The translations under genes were made by a program, and so were the position numbers. DNA of 64,000 bases, from NCBI GenBank assembly GCA_040080835.1, contig JBEBHP010000002.1, forward strand, positions 124,001 to 188,000, in the 5' to 3' direction. Under the pieces are notes generated by a model that was not told the DNA's origin, made no database searches, and saw only the letters and a program-made list of their open reading frames with translations. This document shows positions 9,077 through 17,641 of the stretch, in pieces. This DNA is from SZUA-430 sp040080835. Lineage in GTDB: Bacteria; Pseudomonadota; Alphaproteobacteria; Micropepsales; Micropepsaceae. Positions within the stretch are counted from its first letter, which is position 1. Every line of letters starts with the position of its first letter.

Positions 9077-10417
9077 TCAGCAGAGCTCATCTTCAGCAGC
9101 CGCCCGCAACAGCATCAGCCGGAGCGCCCACAAGCGCAAGGAAGGCAGAGGAAAGCGGGGCGGCAGTCCCTGAACCGGCACCGGCAGTTCGCAGCGACGA
9201 CCACTTAATGTCTCAGCCAGCGCTTTCCCGGCCCAGGTCATGAACGCGACACCATTTCCGTGGCAACCGAATGCGAAACCGACGGTGGGATCTGACGGTA
9301 GTGTCCCGACCGCAGGCGTCAGGCGGCGCGTAGCACAAATTAAACCCCGCCAGCTGTGTGTGGTGTTAGAGTGTGCCATTGCCGGAAACATTTTTGCGCG
9401 TCGTCGTTCAAGCAGGCGGCGCATCCTTGCAAGCCCCGCAGGACGGCCCGTGGTGTCACCGCGCCCTCCGAACAACAGGCGATTGTCAGGTAGCAGGCGC
9501 AAGTACGCGAGATGCGCGCGCGTGTTTGCGGCAGGCAATCGCGTGTGCCACGCTTGCGCGTTCAATACCTCTGGCAAAAGCGGTGGTGTGGTCGTGATGT
9601 TGGACATGATTGGCAGCACACGACCGCTCAGCTCAGGCACGAGGGCCTCTGGCAGCCAACCATTGGCCGCCACAATAACTCGCTTTGCGAGAACGGAACC
9701 GTTCGCGCTACGAAGTCGGTGACGGCCGCGTTCTCTGATCCATGATGTGACGCGGGAAAAAGAGTGCAATCGGCCGCTCCGCTTCACCACAGCGTTCGCC
9801 AGTCCAAGGCAGAATGCCAGCGGATGCAAACCAAAGCCGACGGGCTCGAACAAAGCACCGAATTGCTCGGTGCAGCGGAATGCCTGCGACTCGAAATCCT
9901 GTGGCGAAATCATCCGAGCGCCAACTCCCAATCGCTGCAGCAGCGCTGCGTGTGCTTCGAGTTCAGGCAGCCGGGACGGCTTGTGGGCAAACGTCCAGAT
10001 GCCGGTACCCTGCGCCTGCAAGTCGAAACCTTCCTCCAGCGACAGTTCCTCAACCAGTCTGACCGCATCAATCAGGACACGATAGAACGCCAGAGTGGCC
10101 GCTTCACCGTAAATCGACGCCAGTTCCTTTACACCCAGAAACGAGGCGCCCACGCTGCAGAATCCGCCATTGCGTCCCGATGCCCCCCAGCCGATCGCTC
10201 CTGCTTCCAGTACGCGAACCTCGATGCCTTGGCGGGCGAGGTGATAGGCCGCAGAAAGCCCGCAGTAACCGCCACCGATGATTGCTACTTCCGCGGTTTC
10301 ATCGGCGGCGAGCGGTGAGGCAAGAGGAGCAGGAAATTGACCGCGCTCGCTCTCCCATAGGCTGTCGACGTTGTGCTCCCAGTCGTAGAGTGCACTGTGA
10401 TAGAGCGGCACTACCAT
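9077..10417 (-). CDS. FAD-dependent amine oxidase of the DAO family (gamma-glutamylputrescine oxidase-like)
   Basis: The 446-residue protein has an N-terminal Rossmann FAD motif, VAIIGGGYCGLSAAYHLA, then GWGASGRNGGF, and ends with the DAO signature around GCHGNGVAFMTWAGKALAE. The opening residues, HSALYDWEHNVDSLW, resemble PuuB/OrdL gamma-glutamylputrescine oxidases, which oxidise the free amine to an aldehyde with release of ammonia and H2O2. Its start overlaps the stop of the upstream aldehyde dehydrogenase by 7 bp, so the two are co-translated. The pairing fits oxidation of an amine followed by oxidation of the aldehyde; the exact substrate is inferred only. Confidence 0.85.
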   Translation of the reverse strand: MVVPLYHSALYDWEHNVDSLWESERGQFPAPLASPLAADETAEVAIIGGGYCGLSAAYHLARQGIEVRVLEAGAIGWGASGRNGGFCSVGASFLGVKELASIYGEAATLAFYRVLIDAVRLVEELSLEEGFDLQAQGTGIWTFAHKPSRLPELEAHAALLQRLGVGARMISPQDFESQAFRCTEQFGALFEPVGFGLHPLAFCLGLANAVVKRSGRLHSFSRVTSWIRERGRHRLRSANGSVLAKRVIVAANGWLPEALVPELSGRVLPIMSNITTTPPLLPEVLNAQAWHTRLPAANTRAHLAYLRLLPDNRLLFGGRGDTTGRPAGLARMRRLLERRRAKMFPAMAHSNTTHSWRGLICATRRLTPAVGTLPSDPTVGFAFGCHGNGVAFMTWAGKALAETLSGRRCELPVPVQGLPPRFPLPSLRLWALRLMLLRAAAEDELC

Positions 10418-11922
10418 TTTTTCCCGGTGAAAGCGGTGTCTTCTGCGTACGGAAACCAGGAAGCGTCTTCGGGAGTTGCCTTCGGGTTGATCACGACAAA
10501 TTTTGTCGAGCGAAACTGTTCAAGACCTTCGGACCCGAGTTCGCGCCCGATCCCGCTGCGCTTGCGCCCACCAAACGGAGCTGCGTCGTTGTCCAGCAGC
10601 GGATTGTTGACCCATACCATCCCGCTCTCGATTTCATCGACCGCCCGCATCGCTTCCTCAAGATCCTTGGTATAGACGTTTGCGCCCAGGCCATACTCTG
10701 AACAATTTGCCAGTTCGATGGCCTCGTCGAAGTCTCGCACCTTGACGATCGGCGCAACCGGTCCAAAGCTCTCGCTGTTCACGATATCCATGCCAGCCGT
10801 CACATTCGTAAGGACGGTAGGTTCCACGAACCAGCCAAGGTTGAAGCCAGCAGGACGACCTCCGCCTGCAAGCGGTGTGGCACCCTGTTCCAGTGCGCGC
10901 TTGAGAACCGCTTCGTATCTGTCGCGTGAGGCGCGCGTGGCCATGGGCCCCAAGTCGATGCGTTCCAGCCCGTTTCCGATACGCAGACGACGTGCTTCGG
11001 CCGCAAGCCGTTCGGCAAATTCGTCATGGATCGCATGGTGCACATAGAGACGTTCAGCCGAAGTGCAGACCTGACCGCAATTGAGGAACGACGCAAACGC
11101 AGCCCCGCGAACTGCAACATCCAGCGGCGCGGATGGCATCACAATGAAGGGGTCATTGCCGGAAGTTTCCATCAGGACCGGCTTGAACCGCTCACCGCAG
11201 ATCCGCCCGACGATCTGCCCCGTACTGACGGTGCCGGTGAATGCCGCGCAATGTGTGCCCGGACTTTCCAGCAAGCGCACTGCAACCGCAGGGCCGCCGG
11301 GGACACATTGAACAAGGCCTTCCGGCAGGGTGGCAAAAACGCCCATCATCAGAAGGGTTGTCAGTGTTGTGACTTCCGAGGGTTTGGCGATCACGGCATT
11401 GCCGGCTGCAAGCGCCGCGGCAGCCTGCCACGCAAATAGCAGAAGAGGATAATTGTAGGGCATGATCAGGACCGCGACGCCCAGCGGTTCCTTGATCGAG
11501 CAATGCAGTTGCCCCGACATGGTCGGCGCGTAAATGCGTCCCATCTCGTGTCGGCCGATTTCGGCGTAATAGTCGAAGGCGCTGATCGTCCAGCTGACTT
11601 CGTCCATGGATTCCTTGAATGGCTTGCCCATCTCGCGCGTCAGCGCTTCGGCGAGTCTGGGTTGTGCTTGCCTGATTGCCTGGGCCACCTCATGCAGTTT
11701 CTGCGCCCGCTCAAGTCCCGACAGCTTGCGCCACCATTGCTTCTGCACGAGGCCAGCTGCCTCGATCGCTGCGTCAACCGTGTCCGGGTTGCTTTCGCAC
11801 AGAGTGCCAAGAAGTTGCTCTGTGGCAGGGTCGATTACTGAAGTGCCTTGGCCGGCATTGGCGTTGATCATCCGCCCGCCCAGAAATGCTTTTCCCGATA
11901 CGCTGCCGAAAATGCTGTTCAA
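10411..11922 (-). CDS. NAD(P)-dependent aldehyde dehydrogenase (succinate-semialdehyde dehydrogenase-like)
   Basis: A 503-residue ALDH. The active-site Glu is in the METSGNDPF segment and the catalytic Cys in LNCGQVCTSAERL. The C-terminal PFGGRKRSGIGRELG is the family ending. An ATG exists 15 codons upstream (11967), inside the preceding gene, but the TTG at 11922 has GAGAGG at an ideal distance (11938-11933 on the minus strand) and removes a non-homologous leader, so I prefer it. Translationally linked to the downstream FAD oxidase, it probably oxidises the aldehyde that enzyme makes, for example in putrescine breakdown. Confidence 0.87.
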   Translation of the reverse strand: MNSIFGSVSGKAFLGGRMINANAGQGTSVIDPATEQLLGTLCESNPDTVDAAIEAAGLVQKQWWRKLSGLERAQKLHEVAQAIRQAQPRLAEALTREMGKPFKESMDEVSWTISAFDYYAEIGRHEMGRIYAPTMSGQLHCSIKEPLGVAVLIMPYNYPLLLFAWQAAAALAAGNAVIAKPSEVTTLTTLLMMGVFATLPEGLVQCVPGGPAVAVRLLESPGTHCAAFTGTVSTGQIVGRICGERFKPVLMETSGNDPFIVMPSAPLDVAVRGAAFASFLNCGQVCTSAERLYVHHAIHDEFAERLAAEARRLRIGNGLERIDLGPMATRASRDRYEAVLKRALEQGATPLAGGGRPAGFNLGWFVEPTVLTNVTAGMDIVNSESFGPVAPIVKVRDFDEAIELANCSEYGLGANVYTKDLEEAMRAVDEIESGMVWVNNPLLDNDAAPFGGRKRSGIGRELGSEGLEQFRSTKFVVINPKATPEDASWFPYAEDTAFTGKKW

Positions 11923-11936
11923 GGCGGGATATCCTC

Positions 11937-12521
11937 TCAGGCTTCGTCGAACGCGGCCTTCAGCCACTGCTTGACGTTTGCGTTAAAATCCCGAACCGAC
12001 CCAAGCACAAAAGCCATCCTGTTGCGGTCACCACCGCCGAGATTCTTGATCTCGATAAGACTGGCATTCTTCGGATACTTTTTCAGTGCCAGCCCGACTA
12101 GCAGCCCCCGTTTGCTGGGCTTGATCGCCGCGTACTGCTTCAGGCGATACAAGGCGACATAACCCTTGCGAGGGCTTACAGTGCCGCTTCCGAGTTTCGT
12201 TGCAAACGCCACCACCTTCTCGTAAATCACCCTCTGGTCTGCAAACGATTTGGCAAAAAGGCCCTGTACCAGCTTGTTGGGGTCTTCTTCACCAAGCGTA
12301 CCTGCGCCAAATGCGCGCCAGAGAACCAGTCCGGCTCTGGACATGCCCAAACCGTGCTCTGTCCTGAACCAGTTCAGCCGTTCCCTGGTCTTGGAATGCG
12401 GGCAGGTCTTGGCCACTTTTACCCAGTGGGATAGCGGCTTTCCCGTTGCTTTTTCGAGGTTTGCCTCAAGCGTCGCCACATATTGTTTGATCTTGTCTGG
12501 TTCCTTGTAGGTTTCAGCCAT
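11937..12521 (-). CDS. DUF4287 / DUF5655 domain protein
   Basis: A 194-residue cytoplasmic protein with two small domains known from uncharacterised families: an N-terminal DUF4287 (IKQYVATLEANLEKATGK, then TRERLNWFRTEHGLG) and a C-terminal DUF5655-like part (SPRKGYVALYRLKQYAAIKP, then LLVGLALKKYP). No catalytic motif is evident. The ATG at 12521 (MAETYKEPDK) is preferred over an ATG 12 codons earlier because it matches the domain start. The stop lies 14 bp from the likely TTG start of the aldehyde dehydrogenase, so it may be first in that operon. Confidence 0.75.
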   Translation of the reverse strand: MAETYKEPDKIKQYVATLEANLEKATGKPLSHWVKVAKTCPHSKTRERLNWFRTEHGLGMSRAGLVLWRAFGAGTLGEEDPNKLVQGLFAKSFADQRVIYEKVVAFATKLGSGTVSPRKGYVALYRLKQYAAIKPSKRGLLVGLALKKYPKNASLIEIKNLGGGDRNRMAFVLGSVRDFNANVKQWLKAAFDEA

Positions 12522-12630
12522 GGTCAATCCGCGCAGGTCCTTGGGTTTGCTTGACACTCGAGAATCCGTTCAGTACACCCACCGCTCTTCGGCGGCCAGA
12601 GTTTCCGGGCACGCTGAATTTGCCCTTTGC

Positions 12631-12707
<77 letters not shown>

Positions 12708-13000
12708 TTCTTCGCAATCTTTGCGAAGACGGGCAGGCGCAGGACGCACAGTTTCCGGTACGGCGCGGTTCCAGGCATTTTCATCCCAAACTGTCGCAAG
12801 AAGCCCACGCCAAAGGGCTTGCTTTGCGTTGCACAATCTTTAGGTTCCCGCACGGAAATGGAATGATTTGAGTGACTCTCCGGCGGGCGAAGGGCTGAAC
12901 CCAAAGGGTTAAGTGCCAGGGCTAGGCAATCGTCGCGCGCCACTTCTTTAAAAGGGGCAGGGTCTTGCGTTCGCGCACAGCGAGACGCCGAGACTTCGCA
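12708..13000. other. Leader region before the nuo operon
   Basis: This 293-bp stretch separates tRNA-Asp from nuoA and must hold the promoter of the long nuo operon. I could not identify a convincing -35/-10 pair, hairpin or open reading frame with coding character. Confidence 0.4.
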
Positions 13001-13375
13001 ATGTGGCTCATGAACAATTTGCTGGCAGAATATCTACCGATCATCCTGTTTCTGGGATTGTCGGGAATACTTGCGCTCGTGTTGATGGTGCTGCCAATGA
13101 TCCTGGCGCCGTCCAGGCCGGACCCCGAGAAAACGTCTGCCTATGAATGCGGATTCAACGCATTCGACGATGCGCGTATGAAGTTTGATGTGCGGTTCTA
13201 TCTTGTTGCGATCCTTTTCATCATTTTCGACCTTGAAGTCACGTTCCTGTTTCCATGGGCAATCACCCTTAAGCAGATCGGCCCATTTGGCTTCTGGTCA
13301 ATGATGTCGTTTCTGGGAATTCTGACCGTCGGATTTGTCTACGAATGGAAAAAGGGAGCTCTCGAATGGGAGTGA
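13001..13375 (+). CDS. nuoA: NADH-quinone oxidoreductase subunit A
   Basis: NuoA is a small membrane subunit at the quinone-channel end of complex I. The 124-residue protein has three membrane helices and the conserved YECGFNAFDDAR loop, plus FDVRFYLVAILFIIFDLE in the second helix. The ATG at 13001 is chosen; an ATG three codons later is also possible. It opens the operon; its end overlaps nuoB by 10 bp. Confidence 0.96.
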   Translation: MWLMNNLLAEYLPIILFLGLSGILALVLMVLPMILAPSRPDPEKTSAYECGFNAFDDARMKFDVRFYLVAILFIIFDLEVTFLFPWAITLKQIGPFGFWSMMSFLGILTVGFVYEWKKGALEWE

Positions 13376-13938
13376 ACCCCAATAGTCCCGGTGCTCTATC
13401 CGCGGCACGGTCAGGCGTCGAAGGTGCGCCACCCGTGGATCCGAACGATCCCTTCTTCCTGGCCGCACGTGAAGCGCTAGACGAGAAAGGCTTTCTGGTT
13501 GCACGCGCCGATGACCTGATCACCTGGGCTCGCACGGGCTCGTTGATGTGGATGACATTCGGGCTTGCATGCTGCGCCGTCGAAATGATGCAGGCGTCAA
13601 TGCCGCGCTACGACCTCGAACGGTTCGGCTTTGCTCCGCGCGCCTCGCCGCGCCAGTCCGATGTCATGATCGTGGCGGGAACCCTGACCAACAAAATGGC
13701 ACCAGCGCTGCGCAAGGTCTACGACCAGATGCCAGAGCCCAGATACGTCATCTCGATGGGCTCGTGCGCGAACGGCGGTGGATACTACCACTATTCCTAC
13801 TCTGTTGTTCGTGGTTGCGATCGAATCGTGCCAGTCGATATCTACGTTCCCGGGTGCCCGCCGACAGCTGAAGCGCTGGTCTATGGCGTGATGCTTCTGC
13901 AGAAGAAGATCAGGCGCACCGGCAACATTATGCGTTGA
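13366..13938 (+). CDS. nuoB: NADH-quinone oxidoreductase subunit B
   Basis: NuoB carries the terminal 4Fe-4S cluster N2 that reduces quinone. Cluster ligands are visible: the tandem cysteines in FGLACCAVEMM, the Cys in GSCANGGGYY and the Cys in VPGCPPTAEAL. The 190-residue length is normal. The ATG at 13366 has AAAGGGA about ten bases upstream and gives MGVNPNSPG; an earlier in-frame ATG at 13345 lies deep in nuoA and is rejected. Start overlaps the nuoA stop. Confidence 0.98.
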   Translation: MGVNPNSPGALSAARSGVEGAPPVDPNDPFFLAAREALDEKGFLVARADDLITWARTGSLMWMTFGLACCAVEMMQASMPRYDLERFGFAPRASPRQSDVMIVAGTLTNKMAPALRKVYDQMPEPRYVISMGSCANGGGYYHYSYSVVRGCDRIVPVDIYVPGCPPTAEALVYGVMLLQKKIRRTGNIMR

Positions 13939-13946
13939 GGCGATTG

Positions 13947-14552
13947 ATGGAAGACTTGGTCAAATCACTCAGTGATCACGTCCTGGAAAAGCGCGGTGGC
14001 TTCGGCATCACAGCGAAGATCGAGTTCGGCGAGTTGACGATCAGCGCCGCACCCGACACGGTGATTGGGTTGCTGCTGTTCCTGCGCGATGACCAGGCAT
14101 GCAGGTTCTCGACGCTGATCGACATTTGTGGCGCTGACTACCCTGAGCGCACAAAGCGGTTTGACGTCGTCTATCATATGCTCAGCATGTACCGGAACCA
14201 GCGCGTTCGCGTGAAGGTGCAGACCGATGAGCAAACACCTGTTCCCTCCGCGATGGCGGTTTGGCCAGCCGCAAACTGGTTCGAGCGTGAAGCGTTTGAC
14301 ATGTACGGAATCCAGTTCTCCGAGCATCCGGATCTTCGGCGCATTCTGACCGACTACGGCTTCACCGGTTATCCGCTGCGCAAAGACTTTCCGCTCACGG
14401 GTTTCGTCGAAGTCAGGTACGACGACGGGCAGCGCCGCGTGGTCTATGAACCGGTCAAACTGGTTCAGGATTTCAGAAAATTCGACTTCATGTCCCCATG
14501 GGAAGGCGCCAGGTACGTGCTTCCGGGCGACGAAAAGGCAACCAAACCATGA
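13947..14552 (+). CDS. nuoC: NADH-quinone oxidoreductase subunit C
   Basis: NuoC (30-kDa subunit) is part of the peripheral arm next to NuoD. It shows the 30-kDa signature: ANWFEREAFDMYG, then FSEHPDLRRILTDYGFTGYPLRKDFPL. The start is the ATG at 13947, with GAGG six bases before it, giving 201 residues. Here nuoC is separate from nuoD, unlike the fused E. coli gene; its stop overlaps the nuoD ATG (ATGA). Confidence 0.98.
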   Translation: MEDLVKSLSDHVLEKRGGFGITAKIEFGELTISAAPDTVIGLLLFLRDDQACRFSTLIDICGADYPERTKRFDVVYHMLSMYRNQRVRVKVQTDEQTPVPSAMAVWPAANWFEREAFDMYGIQFSEHPDLRRILTDYGFTGYPLRKDFPLTGFVEVRYDDGQRRVVYEPVKLVQDFRKFDFMSPWEGARYVLPGDEKATKP

Positions 14553-15736
14553 CCGCGGGAACCGAACCCAAAGTCCGGAACATGAATTTGAATTTCGGGC
14601 CTCAGCACCCGGCTGCGCACGGTGTTTTGCGCCTTGTGCTTGAGCTGGACGGCGAAGTTGTCGAGCGCGTTGATCCGCATATCGGACTCCTGCATCGCGG
14701 CACAGAAAAGCTGATCGAGAACAAGACTTATACTCAGGCGGTTCCGTATTTTGACCGACTGGACTATGTCGCGCCGATGAACCAGGAGCATGCGTTCGCC
14801 CTGGCGGTCGAAAAACTCTGCGGAATGCAGGTGCCATCGCGCGCGCAGTATATCCGCGTTCTTTACAGCGAAATTGGTCGTATTCTGTCTCACCTGCTGA
14901 ACACAACGACACAGGCGATGGACGTCGGTGCGCTGACGCCTCCGCTCTGGGGTTTCGAAGAGCGCGAAAAGCTGATGGTGTTCTACGAGCGCGCATGCGG
15001 ATCTCGCATGCATGCGGCATACATTCGCCCGGGCGGCGTCCATCAGGACCTTCCACAAGCATTGTTGGATGACATTCACAAATGGTGTGTTGAGTTCCCG
15101 CGCGCTATCGACGACATCGAAGGGCTTCTCACGGGAAACCGCATATTCAAGCAGCGCAACGTCGACATCGGCGTTGTAACCGTCGAAGACGCGCTCGCCT
15201 GGGGATTTTCAGGCGTCATGGTACGCGGCTCTGGTATGGCGTGGGACCTTCGCCGTGCTCAACCGTACGAATGCTACTCAGACCTCGAATTCGACATTCC
15301 GGTTGGCAAGAATGGCGATTGCTATGACCGTTACCTCTGCCGCATCGATGAGATGCGCGAGTCAACGAAGATCATGAAGCAGTGCGTCGAGAAAATGCCG
15401 AAAGGTCCGATCAACGAGCCAACCGGCAAATACACGCCACCCAGGCGCGCCGAGATGAAGCATTCGATGGAGGCCCTCATCCATCACTTCAAGCTCTATA
15501 CCGAAGGCTATCACGTTCCGGCCGGTGAAGTTTACGCCGCCGTCGAAGCACCAAAGGGCGAATTCGGCGTTTATCTCGTCGCGGACGGTAGCAACAAGCC
15601 ATATCGCTGCAAGATCAAGGCGCCAGGATTTCCGCACCTCCAGGCCATGGACTATTTGTGCAAGGGGCACATGGTGGCCGACGTCTCCGCAATTCTTGGT
15701 TCACTCGACATCGTGTTTGGGGAGATTGACCGGTGA
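14549..15736 (+). CDS. nuoD: NADH-quinone oxidoreductase subunit D
   Basis: NuoD (49-kDa subunit) forms the quinone-binding cavity with NuoB. The protein opens with the classic MNLNFGPQHPAAHGVLR, followed by DPHIGLLHRGTEKLIE, and contains the quinone-site His and Tyr surroundings. It has 395 residues. The ATG at 14549 overlaps the nuoC stop, indicating translational coupling; an upstream in-frame ATG inside nuoC is rejected. Confidence 0.98.
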   Translation: MTAGTEPKVRNMNLNFGPQHPAAHGVLRLVLELDGEVVERVDPHIGLLHRGTEKLIENKTYTQAVPYFDRLDYVAPMNQEHAFALAVEKLCGMQVPSRAQYIRVLYSEIGRILSHLLNTTTQAMDVGALTPPLWGFEEREKLMVFYERACGSRMHAAYIRPGGVHQDLPQALLDDIHKWCVEFPRAIDDIEGLLTGNRIFKQRNVDIGVVTVEDALAWGFSGVMVRGSGMAWDLRRAQPYECYSDLEFDIPVGKNGDCYDRYLCRIDEMRESTKIMKQCVEKMPKGPINEPTGKYTPPRRAEMKHSMEALIHHFKLYTEGYHVPAGEVYAAVEAPKGEFGVYLVADGSNKPYRCKIKAPGFPHLQAMDYLCKGHMVADVSAILGSLDIVFGEIDR

Positions 15737-16338
15737 GCACGCGTCGCCTCGCGCCCGAACAACCCGCAACTTTTGCATTCACGCCAGACAACAGGGCGTG
15801 GGCGCAAAAGCAGATCGCCAAATATCCGCAAGGAAAGCAGGCTTCGGCCGTCGTGCCGCTGCTCTGGCGCGCGCAGGAGCAGAATGGCGGTTACGTGACC
15901 GAACCGATGATGCGCGTGATCGGAGAATTGCTTGGCATGTCCCCGATCCGCGTGCTTGAGATCGCAACCTTCTACACCATGTTCAACCTGAAGCCAGTTG
16001 GCAAGAATCTGCTGCAGGTCTGCACCACGACCCCGTGCTGGCTGCGCGGTTCCGAAGATGTCGTTGCGGCCTGCAGGAAGCACATCCATCCACACGCCGA
16101 AACAGTATCCGCAGACGGCAAGCTGTCCTGGATGGAGGTCGAATGCCTCGGTGCATGCGTAAATGCACCAGTCATTCAGGTCGGCGATGATTTTTACGAA
16201 GATCTCGATGGCGGCCGCACGGAAGGTCTGATCAACGACCTGCGCAGTGGCCGTCCGACACGGCCGGGCTCGCAGATTGGCCGTCAGACCTCTGCGCCGG
16301 AAGGCGGACCTACGACATTGAAAGAGGTGAAGTCGTAA
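15733..16338 (+). CDS. nuoE: NADH-quinone oxidoreductase subunit E
   Basis: NuoE (24-kDa, thioredoxin-fold) holds the 2Fe-2S cluster N1a. The four ligands are visible in CTTTPCWLRG and ECLGACVNAP. Length is 201 residues. Its GTG start overlaps the nuoD stop by 4 bp. The C-terminal 40 residues (RPGSQIGRQTSAPEGG region) are a low-complexity tail typical of alphaproteobacterial NuoE. Confidence 0.97.
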   Translation: MSTRRLAPEQPATFAFTPDNRAWAQKQIAKYPQGKQASAVVPLLWRAQEQNGGYVTEPMMRVIGELLGMSPIRVLEIATFYTMFNLKPVGKNLLQVCTTTPCWLRGSEDVVAACRKHIHPHAETVSADGKLSWMEVECLGACVNAPVIQVGDDFYEDLDGGRTEGLINDLRSGRPTRPGSQIGRQTSAPEGGPTTLKEVKS

Positions 16339-17636
16339 TGCTCTCGGACGCTGACCGCATTTTCACCAATCTGTATGGCATTCATGACTGGCGCCTGGAC
16401 GCAGCCAAGCGTCGTGGCAATTGGGACAACACCAGGGCATTGATCGAAAAGGGCCAGGACTGGATCATCGACGAGATGAAGAAGTCGGGGCTGCGCGGCC
16501 GCGGTGGGGCAGGCTTTCCGACCGGACTGAAGTGGTCATTCATGCCGAAGAAGTCCGATGGTCGCCCATCATACCTTGTCGTAAACGCAGACGAGTCAGA
16601 GCCCGGTACGTGCAAGGACCGGGATATCATACGTCACGACCCGCACACTCTGCTCGAAGGCTGCCTGATCGCATCCTTCGCGATGGGTGCACACGCGTGT
16701 TACATCTATGTGCGAGGTGAATTCCGACGTGAGTACCAGCGCCTGGATGCTGCAATCCAGGAATGTTACGACGCGGGCCTCTTCGGCAAGAACGCTGCAG
16801 GCTCGGGCTGGGACTTCGATTGCCATGTTCACCACGGCGCCGGCGCGTATATTTGCGGCGAGGAAACGGCGCTGCTTGAAAGCCTTGAAGGCAAGAAGGG
16901 TATGCCAAGGCTCAAGCCGCCCTTTCCGGCGAACGTCGGCCTCTATGGCTGCCCGACGACGGTGAACAACGTCGAGTCGATTGCTGTGGCCCCAACCATC
17001 CTGCGACGTGGCGCTGGCTGGTTTGCAGGCCTCGGTCGTCCGAACAACACGGGCACAAAGGTGTTCTGCATCTCGGGTCACGTGAACAAGCCCTGCAATG
17101 TAGAAGAAGAGATGGGTATTCCGCTTCGTGAGCTCATTGAAAGTCATGCCGGTGGCGTTCGTGGCGGTTGGGAAAATCTGCTGGCAATCATCCCGGGCGG
17201 TTCATCGGTTCCGCTGCTTCCCAAGGCGACATGCGACACCGTCCTGATGGACTTCGACAGCCTTCGGGATGTGAAGTCGGGACTGGGCACTGCCGCCATC
17301 ATCGTCATGGACAAGTCGACCGACGTGGTGAAGGCGATTGCGCGGCTGTCACGTTTCTACAAGCATGAATCTTGCGGTCAGTGCACCCCGTGCCGTGAAG
17401 GGACAGGATGGATGTGGCGCGTGATGGAGCGCCTGGTCACCGGTGACGCCGACCCAAAAGAAATCGATCTGCTGCTCGAAGTAACATACCAGGTGGAAGG
17501 TCACACAATCTGCGCCCTTGGCGATGCAGCAGCCTGGCCGATCCAGGGGTTGTTGCGCCATTTCCGGCCGGAAGTTGAACGACGTATCAACGCAAAGCGT
17601 GCCGGCAAGTCTCCGTCAACAATGGCGGCCGAGTAA
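16338..17636 (+). CDS. nuoF: NADH-quinone oxidoreductase subunit F
   Basis: NuoF (51-kDa) binds NADH and FMN and carries cluster N3. The FMN/NADH motif GLRGRGGAGFPTGLKW is near residue 50, and the cluster motif ESCGQCTPCREG near residue 345 with its fourth Cys in HTICALGDAAAWP. Length 432 residues is normal. Its start overlaps the nuoE stop by one base. Confidence 0.98.
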   Translation: MLSDADRIFTNLYGIHDWRLDAAKRRGNWDNTRALIEKGQDWIIDEMKKSGLRGRGGAGFPTGLKWSFMPKKSDGRPSYLVVNADESEPGTCKDRDIIRHDPHTLLEGCLIASFAMGAHACYIYVRGEFRREYQRLDAAIQECYDAGLFGKNAAGSGWDFDCHVHHGAGAYICGEETALLESLEGKKGMPRLKPPFPANVGLYGCPTTVNNVESIAVAPTILRRGAGWFAGLGRPNNTGTKVFCISGHVNKPCNVEEEMGIPLRELIESHAGGVRGGWENLLAIIPGGSSVPLLPKATCDTVLMDFDSLRDVKSGLGTAAIIVMDKSTDVVKAIARLSRFYKHESCGQCTPCREGTGWMWRVMERLVTGDADPKEIDLLLEVTYQVEGHTICALGDAAAWPIQGLLRHFRPEVERRINAKRAGKSPSTMAAE

Positions 17637-17641
17637 GACCC

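Noticed and set aside
13965..15062. 365-codon minus-strand frame over nuoC and nuoD
   Set aside because: Antisense to two certain genes, rich in Arg/His/Ala typical of shadow frames in GC-rich DNA, no family resemblance.
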